This document shows, piece by piece, positions 40,547-49,925 of a DNA stretch of 64,000 nt. The notes below the pieces were generated by a model, which saw nothing but the letters and a program-made list of their open reading frames with translations, ran no database searches and was not told the origin of the DNA. How positions within the stretch are numbered: position 1 is the first letter of the stretch; each line of letters begins with the position of its first letter. The DNA lies in NCBI GenBank assembly GCA_003331065.1, contig QENB01000005.1:62001-126000 (forward strand), in the 5' to 3' direction. This DNA is from Candidatus Tokpelaia sp. JSC188 (GTDB lineage: Bacteria > Pseudomonadota > Alphaproteobacteria > Rhizobiales > Rhizobiaceae). A program made the position numbers and the translations under genes.

Positions 40547-41371
40547 ATGCAAAAGAATTATTACTGCCCTTCTGGGGGATTACCAGATCGGCAGATGCTG
40601 ACCACATGCCGAGCAATTTTTACTGAAAATTATATGGTCATGCCTGCAAGTGTTATGACTGATATTGTCACAAGCAATCTTCCTTTTTGGGAGAAGAGTC
40701 GTTTCTGGATTTTAGCACGCCCGCTTTCCGGCTTTTCCGAAACTTTTTCACAATATATTGCTGAGATAAAAACCGGCGGCGGCTCCTCAATACCTGAAAT
40801 CGATAAAGATGCGGAAAGTGCAATTTTTGTTGTTGATGGTATGATTGATATCATTCTTGACGGTACCGTTCATACCTTAGGAAAAGGTGGCTTTGCTTAC
40901 ATTCCGCCTAGGATTGGTTGGCAGATAAAAAATTCCTCTGGTTATCTGGCTCGCTTTCATTGGATACGCAAAACTTATGAGGCTATTGAGGGACTCGGAC
41001 TTCCTGATCCAATCTTCACCGTTGATGAGGATGTTATTCCTATTTCCATGCCTGGCCATGAGGACAGCTGGTTAGTCACTCGCTTCATGGACATAGCAGA
41101 CCTGCGCCATGATATGAATATTGCTATTGTCACTTTCATGCCAGGCGGTGCAATCCCCTTTATGGAAACCCATGTCATGGAGCATGGGCTTTATATTTTG
41201 CAGGGTAAGGGGGTATATAAGCTTAATAATGAATGGGTCGAGGTTGAAAAAGGGGATTTTATATGGCTGCGTGCTTTTTGCCCTCAGGCTTGCTATGCTG
41301 GCGGACCTGAGCCTTTTCGCTATCTTCTTTATAAAGATATCAACCGTCATGCACGACTTTGGAAACATTAA
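40547..41371 (+). CDS. allE: (S)-ureidoglycine aminohydrolase
   Basis: Bicupin enzyme releasing ammonia from S-ureidoglycine to give S-ureidoglycolate, the substrate of AllA. 274 aa. The C-terminal cupin holds the Mn ligands E207, H209, H213 (FMETHVMEHGLYIL) and Q247 (CPQACYAGG), as in E. coli AllE/YlbA. The N-terminal cupin (about 65-140) lacks a metal site, as in the family. Begins 46 nt after the flavoprotein gene; glcB follows after 25 nt. Confidence 0.95.
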   Translation: MQKNYYCPSGGLPDRQMLTTCRAIFTENYMVMPASVMTDIVTSNLPFWEKSRFWILARPLSGFSETFSQYIAEIKTGGGSSIPEIDKDAESAIFVVDGMIDIILDGTVHTLGKGGFAYIPPRIGWQIKNSSGYLARFHWIRKTYEAIEGLGLPDPIFTVDEDVIPISMPGHEDSWLVTRFMDIADLRHDMNIAIVTFMPGGAIPFMETHVMEHGLYILQGKGVYKLNNEWVEVEKGDFIWLRAFCPQACYAGGPEPFRYLLYKDINRHARLWKH

Positions 41372-41396
41372 TTATTCTTAATAAAGGGGAATACCT

Positions 41397-43634
41397 ATGT
41401 CCGATATTTATACGAAGCAGGAAACTCTTCAAATCAAAAAAGAGTTTACTTCTCCTGATATATACCTGGAACGGGAAACCCTGAAAGTAAGAAGTAGTCT
41501 TGCCAATTTTATTGAGACAGAAGTACTTCAAGGGCTTGATATTAAAGCTGAGCAGTTTTGGCAGAGTTTCTCCACTCTTGTTGCAAAACATATGGATACT
41601 AATCGTGCGCTTTTGCAGGAGCGTGCATATCTGCAGCAGAAGATTGACCTTTGGCATAAGAGTAACGGTCCAATTGTAGCCAAGCCTGAAATATATTGTA
41701 ATTTTTTGCGCGAGATCGGTTACTTAGTTGCAGAAGCAAAAGATTTTACGATTTCAACAGAAAAACTTGATCCTGAAATTACAAAAATATCTGGTCCACA
41801 GCTTGTAGTGCCAATCTCCAATGCACGCTATGCTCTTAATGCTACCAATGCTCGTTGGGGTAGTTTGTATGACGCATTGTATGGAACAGATGCTATTTCG
41901 CAAAAGGATGCACCCAAGCTAGCAGGAGAATATAATCCTATACGTGGAGAAGCGGTTTTTGATTATGTTGCGATGTTTATGGACAAAATCTTCCCATTGC
42001 AAAAAGGTCATTATACAGATGTAACTGCCTATGAGATTAAAGAGAATAAACAGAAGGTTAATCTCATAATAACAGTTAAAAATACAAAAACACACTTGCA
42101 GGATTCTATGGCCTTTCGTGGTTTTAGAGAGGAAGATGGTGTGTTATATATTCTTTTAGAACACAACAAATTGCATGTTGAGCTTGTTGTCGACCGCTCT
42201 AATCCAATTGGTAATCTGCATCCAGCCGGGCTTGCTGACATTATTGTTGAGAGTGCTATTACAGTTATTCAGGACTGTGAAGATTCTGTTGTCGCTGTTG
42301 ATGCACAAGATAAGGTTGCTGTTTATCGTAATTGGCTTGGTTTGATGAAGACAAATCTTCAAGAAACATTCGAGAAAAATGGTAGAAAGCTAGTGCGGCT
42401 TCTAAATCCAGATCGGCAATATATATCTACTGACGGCAAACCCTTTTCGGTAAAGGGCCGAGCGCTTATGATGGTGCGAAATGTTGGTCATTTAATGATG
42501 ACAGATGCAGTTCTTGATACTAAAGGTATGGCTATTGGTGAAGGGTTAATGGATGGAATTATAACAACATTATGCGCTATGCATGATCTTAAACAGCAGA
42601 AAAATTCAAAAACCGGTTCCATCTATATTGTGAAGCCAAAGATGCATGGCCCAAAAGAAGTAGCTTTTGCGGCGGCCATCTTTACCGACATTGAGGAAAT
42701 GCTCGGTCTAATTCCAAATACTATTAAGATTGGTATTATGGATGAAGAGCGTCGTACATCAGCAAATCTGAAAGCTGTTATTAAAGAAGTAGTAGAGCGG
42801 ATTTTCTTCATCAATACTGGCTTTCTGGACAGAACAGGTGACGAAATCCATACTGTGATGATGGCGGGTCCTGTGCTCCCTAAAGAAAAAATCAAGGCAG
42901 AAAGGTGGTTAGCTGCCTATGAAGACCGCAACGTGATTATCGGTCTGCAGTGCGGTTTAATGGGACGAGCACAGATTGGTAAAGGTATGTGGACTCAACC
43001 TGATTCGATGTATGACATGCTAGAACAGAAAATTTCTCACCCTCAAGCCGGCGCAAATTGTGCATGGGTGCCTTCTCCTACGGCAGCGACACTCCATGCC
43101 CTTCATTATCATTATGTTGATGTACAGCAGATGCAAGAAAGACGTTTGAATGAAGCATCGCCCCCGCTCTCAGTACTTTTTTCAATGCCTATGCTTGAGC
43201 CTGCACATCTTACTGTAGGTAAAATTTGTAATGAACTTGATAATAATGCGCAAGGTATTTTAGGCTATGTGGTACGATGGGTTGATCAAGGTATTGGCTG
43301 CTCAAAAGTACCAGATATTCATAATATATCTCTGATGGAAGATCGCGCTACCTGTCGTATTTCATCTCAGGTAATTGCTAACTGGCTAAAGCATGGCATT
43401 GTATCTGAGATAGAAGTATTAAATAGCTTTAAGCGCATGGCAATTATTGTGGATGATCAGAATGTAAATGATCCACTTTATCAGCCAATGGCTACCAATA
43501 TAGAGGACTCTATTGCATTTCAAGCAGCCCTCGCACTGGCATTAAAGGGAAATACAGCACCGTCTGGATACACAGAGCCAATACTACATGTAGCGCGCTG
43601 CAAGATGAAATCCAGCGTAAACAAACTACTCTAG
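41397..43634 (+). CDS. glcB: Malate synthase G
   Basis: Condenses glyoxylate with acetyl-CoA to malate. 745 aa. Catalytic Arg in LMMVRNVGHLMM; metal/general-base region GIMDEERRTSANLKAVI; WTQPDSMYDMLEQK and WVPSPTAATLHALHYH; C-terminal MEDRATCRISSQVIANWL. The N-terminus carries about 25 residues more than typical (MSDIYTKQETLQIKKEF before RSSLANFIE), but the start is supported by AAAGGGG 7 nt upstream and no inner ATG. Its place in the ureide operon shows where the glyoxylate goes. Confidence 0.96.
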   Translation: MSDIYTKQETLQIKKEFTSPDIYLERETLKVRSSLANFIETEVLQGLDIKAEQFWQSFSTLVAKHMDTNRALLQERAYLQQKIDLWHKSNGPIVAKPEIYCNFLREIGYLVAEAKDFTISTEKLDPEITKISGPQLVVPISNARYALNATNARWGSLYDALYGTDAISQKDAPKLAGEYNPIRGEAVFDYVAMFMDKIFPLQKGHYTDVTAYEIKENKQKVNLIITVKNTKTHLQDSMAFRGFREEDGVLYILLEHNKLHVELVVDRSNPIGNLHPAGLADIIVESAITVIQDCEDSVVAVDAQDKVAVYRNWLGLMKTNLQETFEKNGRKLVRLLNPDRQYISTDGKPFSVKGRALMMVRNVGHLMMTDAVLDTKGMAIGEGLMDGIITTLCAMHDLKQQKNSKTGSIYIVKPKMHGPKEVAFAAAIFTDIEEMLGLIPNTIKIGIMDEERRTSANLKAVIKEVVERIFFINTGFLDRTGDEIHTVMMAGPVLPKEKIKAERWLAAYEDRNVIIGLQCGLMGRAQIGKGMWTQPDSMYDMLEQKISHPQAGANCAWVPSPTAATLHALHYHYVDVQQMQERRLNEASPPLSVLFSMPMLEPAHLTVGKICNELDNNAQGILGYVVRWVDQGIGCSKVPDIHNISLMEDRATCRISSQVIANWLKHGIVSEIEVLNSFKRMAIIVDDQNVNDPLYQPMATNIEDSIAFQAALALALKGNTAPSGYTEPILHVARCKMKSSVNKLL

Positions 43635-43839
43635 GCGTATTATTATAGGGCTTATTTAAAACGAGATTTAATGAACGATTTCTAATCGAGTATGACAATT
43701 CTGAGTATTAATACTGCAGACTGTATCTGACTCTAGATGAATTTTTCCGAAATAGGTTTGGATTTTTCAACAGTAAAATAGCTCTTTCGAAAGGCAAAAG
43801 ATTGCGCTTCATTTATGAAGTCGTTATAAGGCGCTTTAT

Positions 43840-43914
43840 TGGGGTATAGCCAAGCGGTAAGGCAGCGGTTTTTGGTACCGCCATTCCCTGGTTCGAATCC
43901 AGGTACCCCAGCCA
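43840..43914 (+). tRNA. tRNA-Gln (anticodon UUG)
   Basis: Acceptor stem TGGGGTA/TACCCCA, anticodon stem GCGGT/ACCGC with loop TTTTGGT (anticodon TTG), T arm CTGG-TTCGAAT-CCAG, encoded GCCA end at 43911-43914. Confidence 0.96.
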
Positions 43915-44559
43915 GGTTGTTGCAGTTACTTTCTTTTCTAAAAATCTATAAGATCTTGAAATTTTTGAATCTTTAACTCTTATTCTATTGGTTATCTTTA
44001 AGGATAGAGATTCATTTTTATCTATAGGATAACTTCGGTAAGTAGCTTTATAAATTATTTCGCTCTTCACAGCCAAATATGTCAGATGATATAAAATCCA
44101 GAATTACCCATTGCATCTGGAAGAAATGCAAAAAATAAGATGAAATTTTCTAGCATAATCCCTTCGGTATTACCGAATGTCTGCAGAACTGAACGCTATT
44201 TCGTGATAGCAATGCATCTTTTCACATCATATCAGAGGATTTCTGTATTTTTGCTTATTATATATTAGCAACAGCTTTTATTGCAATATACTAACCACAT
44301 ACCATAAACTTAACGGCCTACATAATTGCCTCTTTATTTTTCTAATGCCTCTGTGCCACGTACTCAATATTTTCTTATTAGTTTGTGATTCTAAATGTTT
44401 TATAATCCCAGTGGATTTTTGTGTTTTAGACTAATGTTTATCTCATGGTGAGGTGAACGTTGCTATCTTATCTTTAAGCTAGGTGACTAGTGGCCGATCT
44501 TATATTTTGTTTAAAACGATTTGCATTGATTTCCATCAATCTGGCTTTTCAAGATTCTG
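43915..44559. other. Intergenic stretch, no gene seen
   Basis: About 640 nt downstream of tRNA-Gln. No recognised gene; the far end abuts the SIMPL-domain wreck. Confidence 0.4.
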
Positions 44560-44950
44560 TCCTTTTTTCAATGCACAAATATTCCTTCAAAGCAGTCTCG
44601 GAAAAGTTATTGTCTTAGTTAGGATTCTGCAGCAACTAATTTTGAATTTTCTTCGGCAAACAATTGCATGTGCTTTTAATGCGACGTAAAAATGATGTAA
44701 AAGAGGGTTTATTTTTTGGATAATAGCATCTAGCGAAGCTGATAAAATGCTATCTGTATATTGGTCGTTTCGTCTTTTTAAATTGTCATGCATTAACGTT
44801 TTGGCATGGACGGCAACGGTTAGCGTATTGGAAGCCCTGTACCCTCCAATGGTTTTCATTTTTCCAAAGCTGTCAGGAAGAGCGGTAATATGAGGTAAAA
44901 TTCCCTATCATCGGTCAAATGTAGTTCCCATATATTTGTCATTTTCCTTC
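44560..44950 (-). pseudogene. SIMPL (DUF541) domain protein pseudogene
   Basis: Minus-strand frame 44587-44859 with its upstream extension reads LPDSFGKMKTIGGYRASNTL, then TVAV, then NLKRRNDQYTDSILSASLDA, then FYVALKAHAIVCRRKFKI. These correspond in order to the SIMPL-domain blocks GYRASN.LTV, K.GANQ.NSISFS.SD, and EAL..A..DARRKAE. No signal peptide or proper start is left, the spacing between blocks is shortened and the C-terminal part is missing. Periplasmic/outer-membrane-associated family of uncertain function; here inactivated. Confidence 0.5.
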
Positions 44951-45307
44951 TTACCTAAAAATTGTTATTCATGCTGTTAGAGCTTTCTGAATAAAATAAC
45001 TACAGGAAGTTGCTGTAAAATGTAATTAGGATCGAATAGCAGTGTTAAGGATATTTTTGCGCATTTATGAATATAAGTTTTTTCAAAAATTAAAAATACA
45101 GTAAAGATATTTGGAGTTTGTTTTTATTTCGTTCTTGGTTTCTCCTAGATTTGTCTTGTTATCAGAGCGTTATTATACGTAGAGATTAATCAAACATTAG
45201 CTGAGGGGGTAATTGGTGCTTGTTTTTCACGGTTAATCACGTCACATTGTTCCTAGAACAGCTAAGACTGTGTTTATTTTAATTAAAAAACCTTAGGAGA
45301 GATTTAC
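44951..45307. other. Upstream region of sodB
   Basis: About 360 nt with no gene. Contains TGTTC-CTA-GAACA at 45248-45260, a small dyad of unknown meaning. Confidence 0.35.
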
Positions 45308-45904
45308 ATGGCTTTTGAATTACCTTCCTTGCCTTATGATTATGATGCGCTTGCTCCTTATATGTCACAGGAAACACTTGAATATCATCATGATAAGCAT
45401 CATCAAGCCTATGTCACAAATGGTAATAATTTCCTTGAAAACTCTGGGCTGGAAGAGACAAGCCTAGAAAACATCATCAGGGACAGTTTTGGAAAGAATG
45501 TTGGCTTGTTCAATAATGCTGCACAACATTATAACCATACCCACTTCTGGAAATGGATGAGAAAGAGCGGTGGAGGTGATAAAGTACCTGGAAGACTTGC
45601 TAAAATAATCAATTCTGACCTTGGCGGATATGAGAAGTTTCGTGCAGATTTTCTGGCAGCTGGTATAGCTCAGTTTGGTTCGGGCTGGGTTTGGCTTGCA
45701 ATAAAGAATGGCAAGCTTGAAATCATGAAAACCAAAAATGGGGAAAATCCGCTTGTACATGCTGCTAATCCGATCCTTGGTGTAGATGTATGGGAGCATT
45801 CTTATTACATAGATTACCGCAATGCGCGACCTAAATATCTAGAAGTCTTCATTGATCACCTGATTAATTGGGATTATGTGCTTGAAATGTATGAAAAGAA
45901 CTGA
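45308..45904 (+). CDS. sodB: Superoxide dismutase, iron type
   Basis: Dismutates superoxide in the cytosol. 198 aa. Metal ligands H27 (EYHHDKHHQAYV), H77 (AAQHYNHTHFW), D160 and H164 (GVDVWEHSYYIDY). Q73 beside the second ligand and the GSGW segment favour the iron over the manganese form. GGAGAG ribosome site lies 7 nt upstream. Followed by a strong terminator: a single-gene transcript. Confidence 0.95.
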   Translation: MAFELPSLPYDYDALAPYMSQETLEYHHDKHHQAYVTNGNNFLENSGLEETSLENIIRDSFGKNVGLFNNAAQHYNHTHFWKWMRKSGGGDKVPGRLAKIINSDLGGYEKFRADFLAAGIAQFGSGWVWLAIKNGKLEIMKTKNGENPLVHAANPILGVDVWEHSYYIDYRNARPKYLEVFIDHLINWDYVLEMYEKN

Positions 45905-45959
45905 TCATATTATCCTTTATAGGCAGGCTAAATTGTGTGTTATTTATCTGATGAAGACT

Positions 45960-45984
45960 GTGGCGCTTAGAGCGCCACTTTTTT
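45960..45984 (+). terminator. Rho-independent terminator of sodB
   Basis: GTGGCGCT-TAG-AGCGCCAC perfect 8-bp GC-rich stem followed by six T. The clearest intrinsic terminator in the window. Confidence 0.88.
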
Positions 45985-46713
45985 GTTGCTATTTTAGCAG
46001 TTTTTTCCACAGCAATCTAATCACCTGTAATAATTATAAGAGAACAGACAAAATATTTGGATTTTTCTCTAGATTAAGCAGATTAACAATGAAGGATACA
46101 TTTGATACAAAGAGGTGAAAAATCTATAACAAAACTTTCGAAGCTACAATTCGAAGAAGAATACAACAGTATCCAATCCCTAAGAATTTTGGATATAAAA
46201 CTCTTCGAACTAGATAATACTAGATTATAAAATGACAGGTAATCAATCTTCCATCTAAAACATAGCAGATTCATCTGCTATCATGGAAAAATAGAAAGAT
46301 TAGATGGTTTATCTCAATGCCAATGCCAGCTGATAATAAATTTGATACTACTTGTCAATAATGCTTGAAAAGATCTTTAATACATTCGTCTCGAATTTGT
46401 AAATGTATTACAAATATCTGTTGTACAAAATGACATTATGGATCTCATCTTCATGTTATTTGTGTTATGATGCTGTATTTCAGTTATGATTTAGATAAGA
46501 TATTACATGTCTTAATGCATTTATTTAACTTGCTTATACAGTGAATATTGCTTCAGTATTGACAAAATGAATTTCAGTGATATTAGCTTGTATAAATATT
46601 AGTATACGCTCCTAGATTAATGAGTATGGAATTTTTCTTAATATATTCCAGAATAAACATTTTAGGAATCGATTGAGAAACATTGTGATAGTCTTATTTG
46701 GAAGGATTGAATT
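45985..46713. other. Long upstream region of mucR
   Basis: About 730 nt, AT-rich, no gene recognised. MucR proteins bind AT-rich promoter DNA, including their own, so part may be regulatory (inference). Confidence 0.4.
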
Positions 46714-47163
46714 ATGGATAATCAGGAAAAGATCGAAGGAAGCAACGAGATACTTATTGTATTAACAGTGGATATAGTATCTGCTTATGTAAGTAATAAT
46801 GTTTGTCGTACCGGAGATATTCCTGCCCTTATTACTGACGTTCATGCTGCACTTGCTCAAGCTGAATCTGCTAAGAGTGCAAAAATTCTCTTTGAGAAAC
46901 CAAAGCCAGCAATCAATCCTAGACGTTCTATCACGGATGAATATATTATATGCCTTGAAGATGGAAAGAAATTTAAGTCACTTAAGCGGCATCTGATGAC
47001 CCATTACAATATGACACCAGAACAGTATCGTGAAAAATGGGAACTCGATCCGAGTTATCCTATGGTTGCGCCAAATTATGCCCAAACTCGTTCGGTACTT
47101 GCCAAAGGAATGGGGCTTGGCCGAAAACGCGAAAGAAAACTGGCTGTTCAGTTCTCAACGTAG
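46714..47163 (+). CDS. mucR: MucR/Ros family transcriptional regulator
   Basis: Small zinc-finger, H-NS-like regulator of alphaproteobacteria. 149 aa. The finger CLEDGKKFKSLKRHLMTHYN has the MucR form, with Asp replacing the second Cys, followed by MTPEQYREKWELDPSYPMVAP. The N-terminal part (about 10-55) is the oligomerisation region. Controls envelope and virulence genes in relatives. Convergent with sufE. Confidence 0.95.
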   Translation: MDNQEKIEGSNEILIVLTVDIVSAYVSNNVCRTGDIPALITDVHAALAQAESAKSAKILFEKPKPAINPRRSITDEYIICLEDGKKFKSLKRHLMTHYNMTPEQYREKWELDPSYPMVAPNYAQTRSVLAKGMGLGRKRERKLAVQFST

Positions 47164-47221
47164 CAGAGTTATTAATTACTGAAGAGGAGGGAGAGGTCTA
47201 GAGTTATCGTTCCTCAAAATC

Positions 47222-47653
47222 TTAAGGAGTCGCCTGTTTGTGTTTTCCTGCTTCCTCACGTATGCGGGCTATTATGGATCGTGCTCCATTTGATCGTTGT
47301 GGTGTTAAGTGTTCATTGAGCCCTAGTTCTATAAGAATTTCTTCTGCATTGATTGCAAGAATATCGGAGGATAGTCTTCCTGAATATAAGGCAAGCATAA
47401 TGTACATTAAGCCTTTAACAATATAAGAATCGGAATCTCCTTTAAAGGTAAGAATTGGATCATTATCATTGCCATTGCGTTTGCAAATAAGCCATGCTTG
47501 GCTGATACATCCTGGTATTTTATGTGCACTATCCTTGGAAGATTCAGGATAAGGTGGAAGTTCATGACTAAGTTCAATTACATAACGGTAACGATCTTCC
47601 CAATCATCAAGTAAAGAAAAGCTCTTAATAATATCTTTTATTGTCTGCGCCAT
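47222..47653 (-). CDS. sufE: Cysteine desulfuration protein SufE
   Basis: Accepts sulfur from SufS for Fe-S assembly. The active Cys is C49 in HKIPGCISQAWL; N-terminal LLDDWEDRYRYVIELSHELPP is the family signature. I start at the ATG giving MAQTIKDIIKSF, the usual N-terminus, with GGGA about 11 nt upstream. A longer frame begins at TTG 47671. 143 aa. No suf operon around it. Confidence 0.92.
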   Translation of the reverse strand: MAQTIKDIIKSFSLLDDWEDRYRYVIELSHELPPYPESSKDSAHKIPGCISQAWLICKRNGNDNDPILTFKGDSDSYIVKGLMYIMLALYSGRLSSDILAINAEEILIELGLNEHLTPQRSNGARSIIARIREEAGKHKQATP

Positions 47654-47671
47654 ACAATTCATTTCCCACAA

Positions 47672-48438
47672 GAGAATTGTTCTGCGACCTAACCCAAGAT
47701 TGGGTTCTTACTGTGAACTAATAAACTTCAATATAATAGTATGGTATTGATTATTCCAGCAGTATTTACAGTTTAAGCTATAGCATTTGAATAACAAACC
47801 TGCATACCAAGAAAATTAATAAAAGATTTTCCAATATTACAAGTTTCAGGGTTGCGTTCACAGAGATTTTCCAGGTCTATCGCCGTATTGCGCGCAATTA
47901 GAGCTTTGAAGATGTTACAATTATCGATTATCTCATTCTTTATTAATAGGGTTTAGAATATAACAACAACAGAGATCAATACTAATAGCAAGATAGATTT
48001 AAAAAAAGCGTATCACTAAATTTTGTTTCTTAGAAATCTTTCTGCTCATAAGGAGCAGAACTGGTTATATCAATCTAGGTTATAGCCTTTACATTTTCTC
48101 TATAAGAACAGCATTTCTATGTCAATTATATGAGAATTTCGTTGGTGGAAATATCTACTTTTTCTGCTTCATTGCATATAATGAGAGGTTTTCCTTTTAA
48201 GGATAAGCCTTAAGGTCATGAAGTGTTGAGAGAGACTGTTGAATGTTATTTTTTGATATTACTATGAAGTTGTAATATTTTTTGTACTTAAATCAGATGT
48301 ATACAAAGAGAATTGATTAGCCTGTTAATGCAGGAAGAGCTTGCTTTTTCCTACGAAATCACAAGAATATTTCCCTCATTTTATCCATTGACAAGAATAA
48401 ATATTCGTCAGCAATATGAGAAAAGAACACAATAGACA
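47672..48438. other. Long intergenic stretch, no gene seen
   Basis: About 770 nt. No recognised gene or remnant. Confidence 0.4.
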
Positions 48439-48942
48439 ATGTCAAGAAAGAGAAAGAGAAAGAGAAAGAGAAGTGTAAAGCGGCCCCGTATTGTTGTGAA
48501 ATTTTCTTATTTGATAGGTAAATTTCTTCGTTGGTTTTTCGGTCTTTTGCTGCGTAGTGTCTCCAAGAATCCTTTGTTTTTCTTAGGATTAAGTCTTTTT
48601 GTACTTACTTTGGGTCTTGTGGGCTATAATGCTTTGTTCAATCAATCTTTCAGGTACTGCCATAGTTTGTTTAAATCGCATCATGATATTGTGGGGACTG
48701 CGTTTTCAGAAAATCCTGTCTGCATAGATCATGATTTTTGTAAGCTTAGTAATGATAAAGGAATAGTAATTCTAACGGATAATCTAAAAATTATTCAGAA
48801 AAAATTGGCTGACTTAGGGTTCTACAGCGGTGATATTGACGGATTAAGCGGTCCAAAAACTCGGACTGCTATCAAAAGATGGCAACAAATGCAGAACAGG
48901 TTTATGAATAGTCAAGATAGTCTTACAACAAAGAGCAGATAA
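48439..48942 (+). CDS. Membrane-anchored peptidoglycan-binding protein, truncated
   Basis: 167 aa. A very basic N-terminus from a hexamer DNA repeat (alternating R-K, residues 3-12), hydrophobic segments at about 24-40 and 47-62, then a PG_binding_1 domain (IQKKLADLGFYSGDIDGLSG, then PKTRTAIKRWQ; about 110-145). A stop follows, but DNA beyond still encodes a second, broken PG-binding repeat, so the gene has lost its C-terminal half. Likely binds the cell wall if still expressed. Confidence 0.65.
   Translation: MSRKRKRKRKRSVKRPRIVVKFSYLIGKFLRWFFGLLLRSVSKNPLFFLGLSLFVLTLGLVGYNALFNQSFRYCHSLFKSHHDIVGTAFSENPVCIDHDFCKLSNDKGIVILTDNLKIIQKKLADLGFYSGDIDGLSGPKTRTAIKRWQQMQNRFMNSQDSLTTKSR
48445..48473 (+). 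repeat. AGAAAG hexamer tandem repeat within coding sequence
   Basis: Nearly five copies of a 6-nt unit coding for alternating Arg-Lys. Changes in copy number would keep the frame. Confidence 0.8.
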
Positions 48943-49019
48943 TATCGATGCTGTAATCTGCAACAATCATGCCAGATATCTCTGGGTTATCCGTCACCAT
49001 AGGACAGACTACGCCTCCG

Positions 49020-49212
49020 ACAAAAGAAATGATCATGCGTGTGCAACTCACGTTGCGTCTTTTATTCAGAAATAGCGATGTGACTATCAATAGAACCATT
49101 AGATAGTATGACAGAAAAAGCAGTTCGTGAATTTCAGCATATATTTGCGTTGAACGGTACGATCAATCATACATTAACTGATAAAATGTGTGATATCCTT
49201 ACTCAGCCTTAG
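49020..49212 (+). pseudogene. Detached second peptidoglycan-binding repeat
   Basis: About 80 nt after the stop of the preceding gene, one frame reads RVQLTLRLLFRNSDVTINRT then stop. Shifting frame gives TEKAVREFQHIFALNGTINH, then TLTDKMCDIL. Together these are a PG_binding_1 unit (VQ..L...G.....DG..G..T..AVREFQ). It marks the original C-terminus of the 48439 gene. Confidence 0.6.
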
Positions 49213-49925
49213 GATTATCTTAATTAGTTTATTATATCGTAAGAGGGTATAAGTATTGCATTTTTATTTATCAATAACCCTAAGTAAAAAAATCATCAAC
49301 TTTAAGTTAAATGATAATCTTTATATTAATCTGTGCCAGTTTTAACTGGTTTTAAAAAGTCAAGATAACTATTTGCCAAGTAAATTTATATAGATTGCAA
49401 TTGTACGGATATTCGTTCATGAAGCGTTAGTAAATTAGAGGCATAATATGAAAAAACTGTTGTTGATTATCTTTAGCCGAATCATACGCTTTCTAAGCGT
49501 TTGGAAATTGTATCGCAATTTTGCAAAAAGGTTAGCAGAATAGGAGATTAATCAAGGTTATACCTATACTAAAAAATGGGAAGAATACGTGTGGTTTTTG
49601 GCTCACTCCCAACAGAATCGAAGGCATGATTGCATTGAAATCCCTGTTTTAGAAGGTTCAGGAAAGGCATAGGTTGCATAAACTTTCGATACTATAGGCG
49701 TCGAACAGGTGTAGGCAGAGCGGTTACTTGCTATTCAAAAGCAAAATAGGAGTTCATACGATACTCAGATATGCTGCGGCCTTACCAAGTTAGGCAGACA
49801 TTACTATAACAAAATTATTCTATCAATTAAGCGTATGTGGTGATGTCCTACCGTTGTTAGGATATAGGTTGAAGATCCATTGATATGATAGATTTCTAGA
49901 GATAGATTAAGCGTTGTGAAGTGTC
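49213..49925. other. Intergenic stretch before ccmI
   Basis: About 710 nt. Includes a short frame at 49449-49541 (MKKLLLIIFSRIIRFLSVWK, then LYRNFAKRLAE) with no recognised relative; otherwise nothing seen. Confidence 0.35.

Noticed and set aside
44483..44689. 68-aa plus-strand frame
   Set aside because: Antisense to the SIMPL-domain remnant, which reads as protein; the plus frame does not.
45248..45260. TGTTC-CTA-GAACA dyad upstream of sodB as a LexA box
   Set aside because: Alphaproteobacterial LexA binds direct repeats GTTC-N7-GTTC; the inverted form with 3-nt spacing does not fit.
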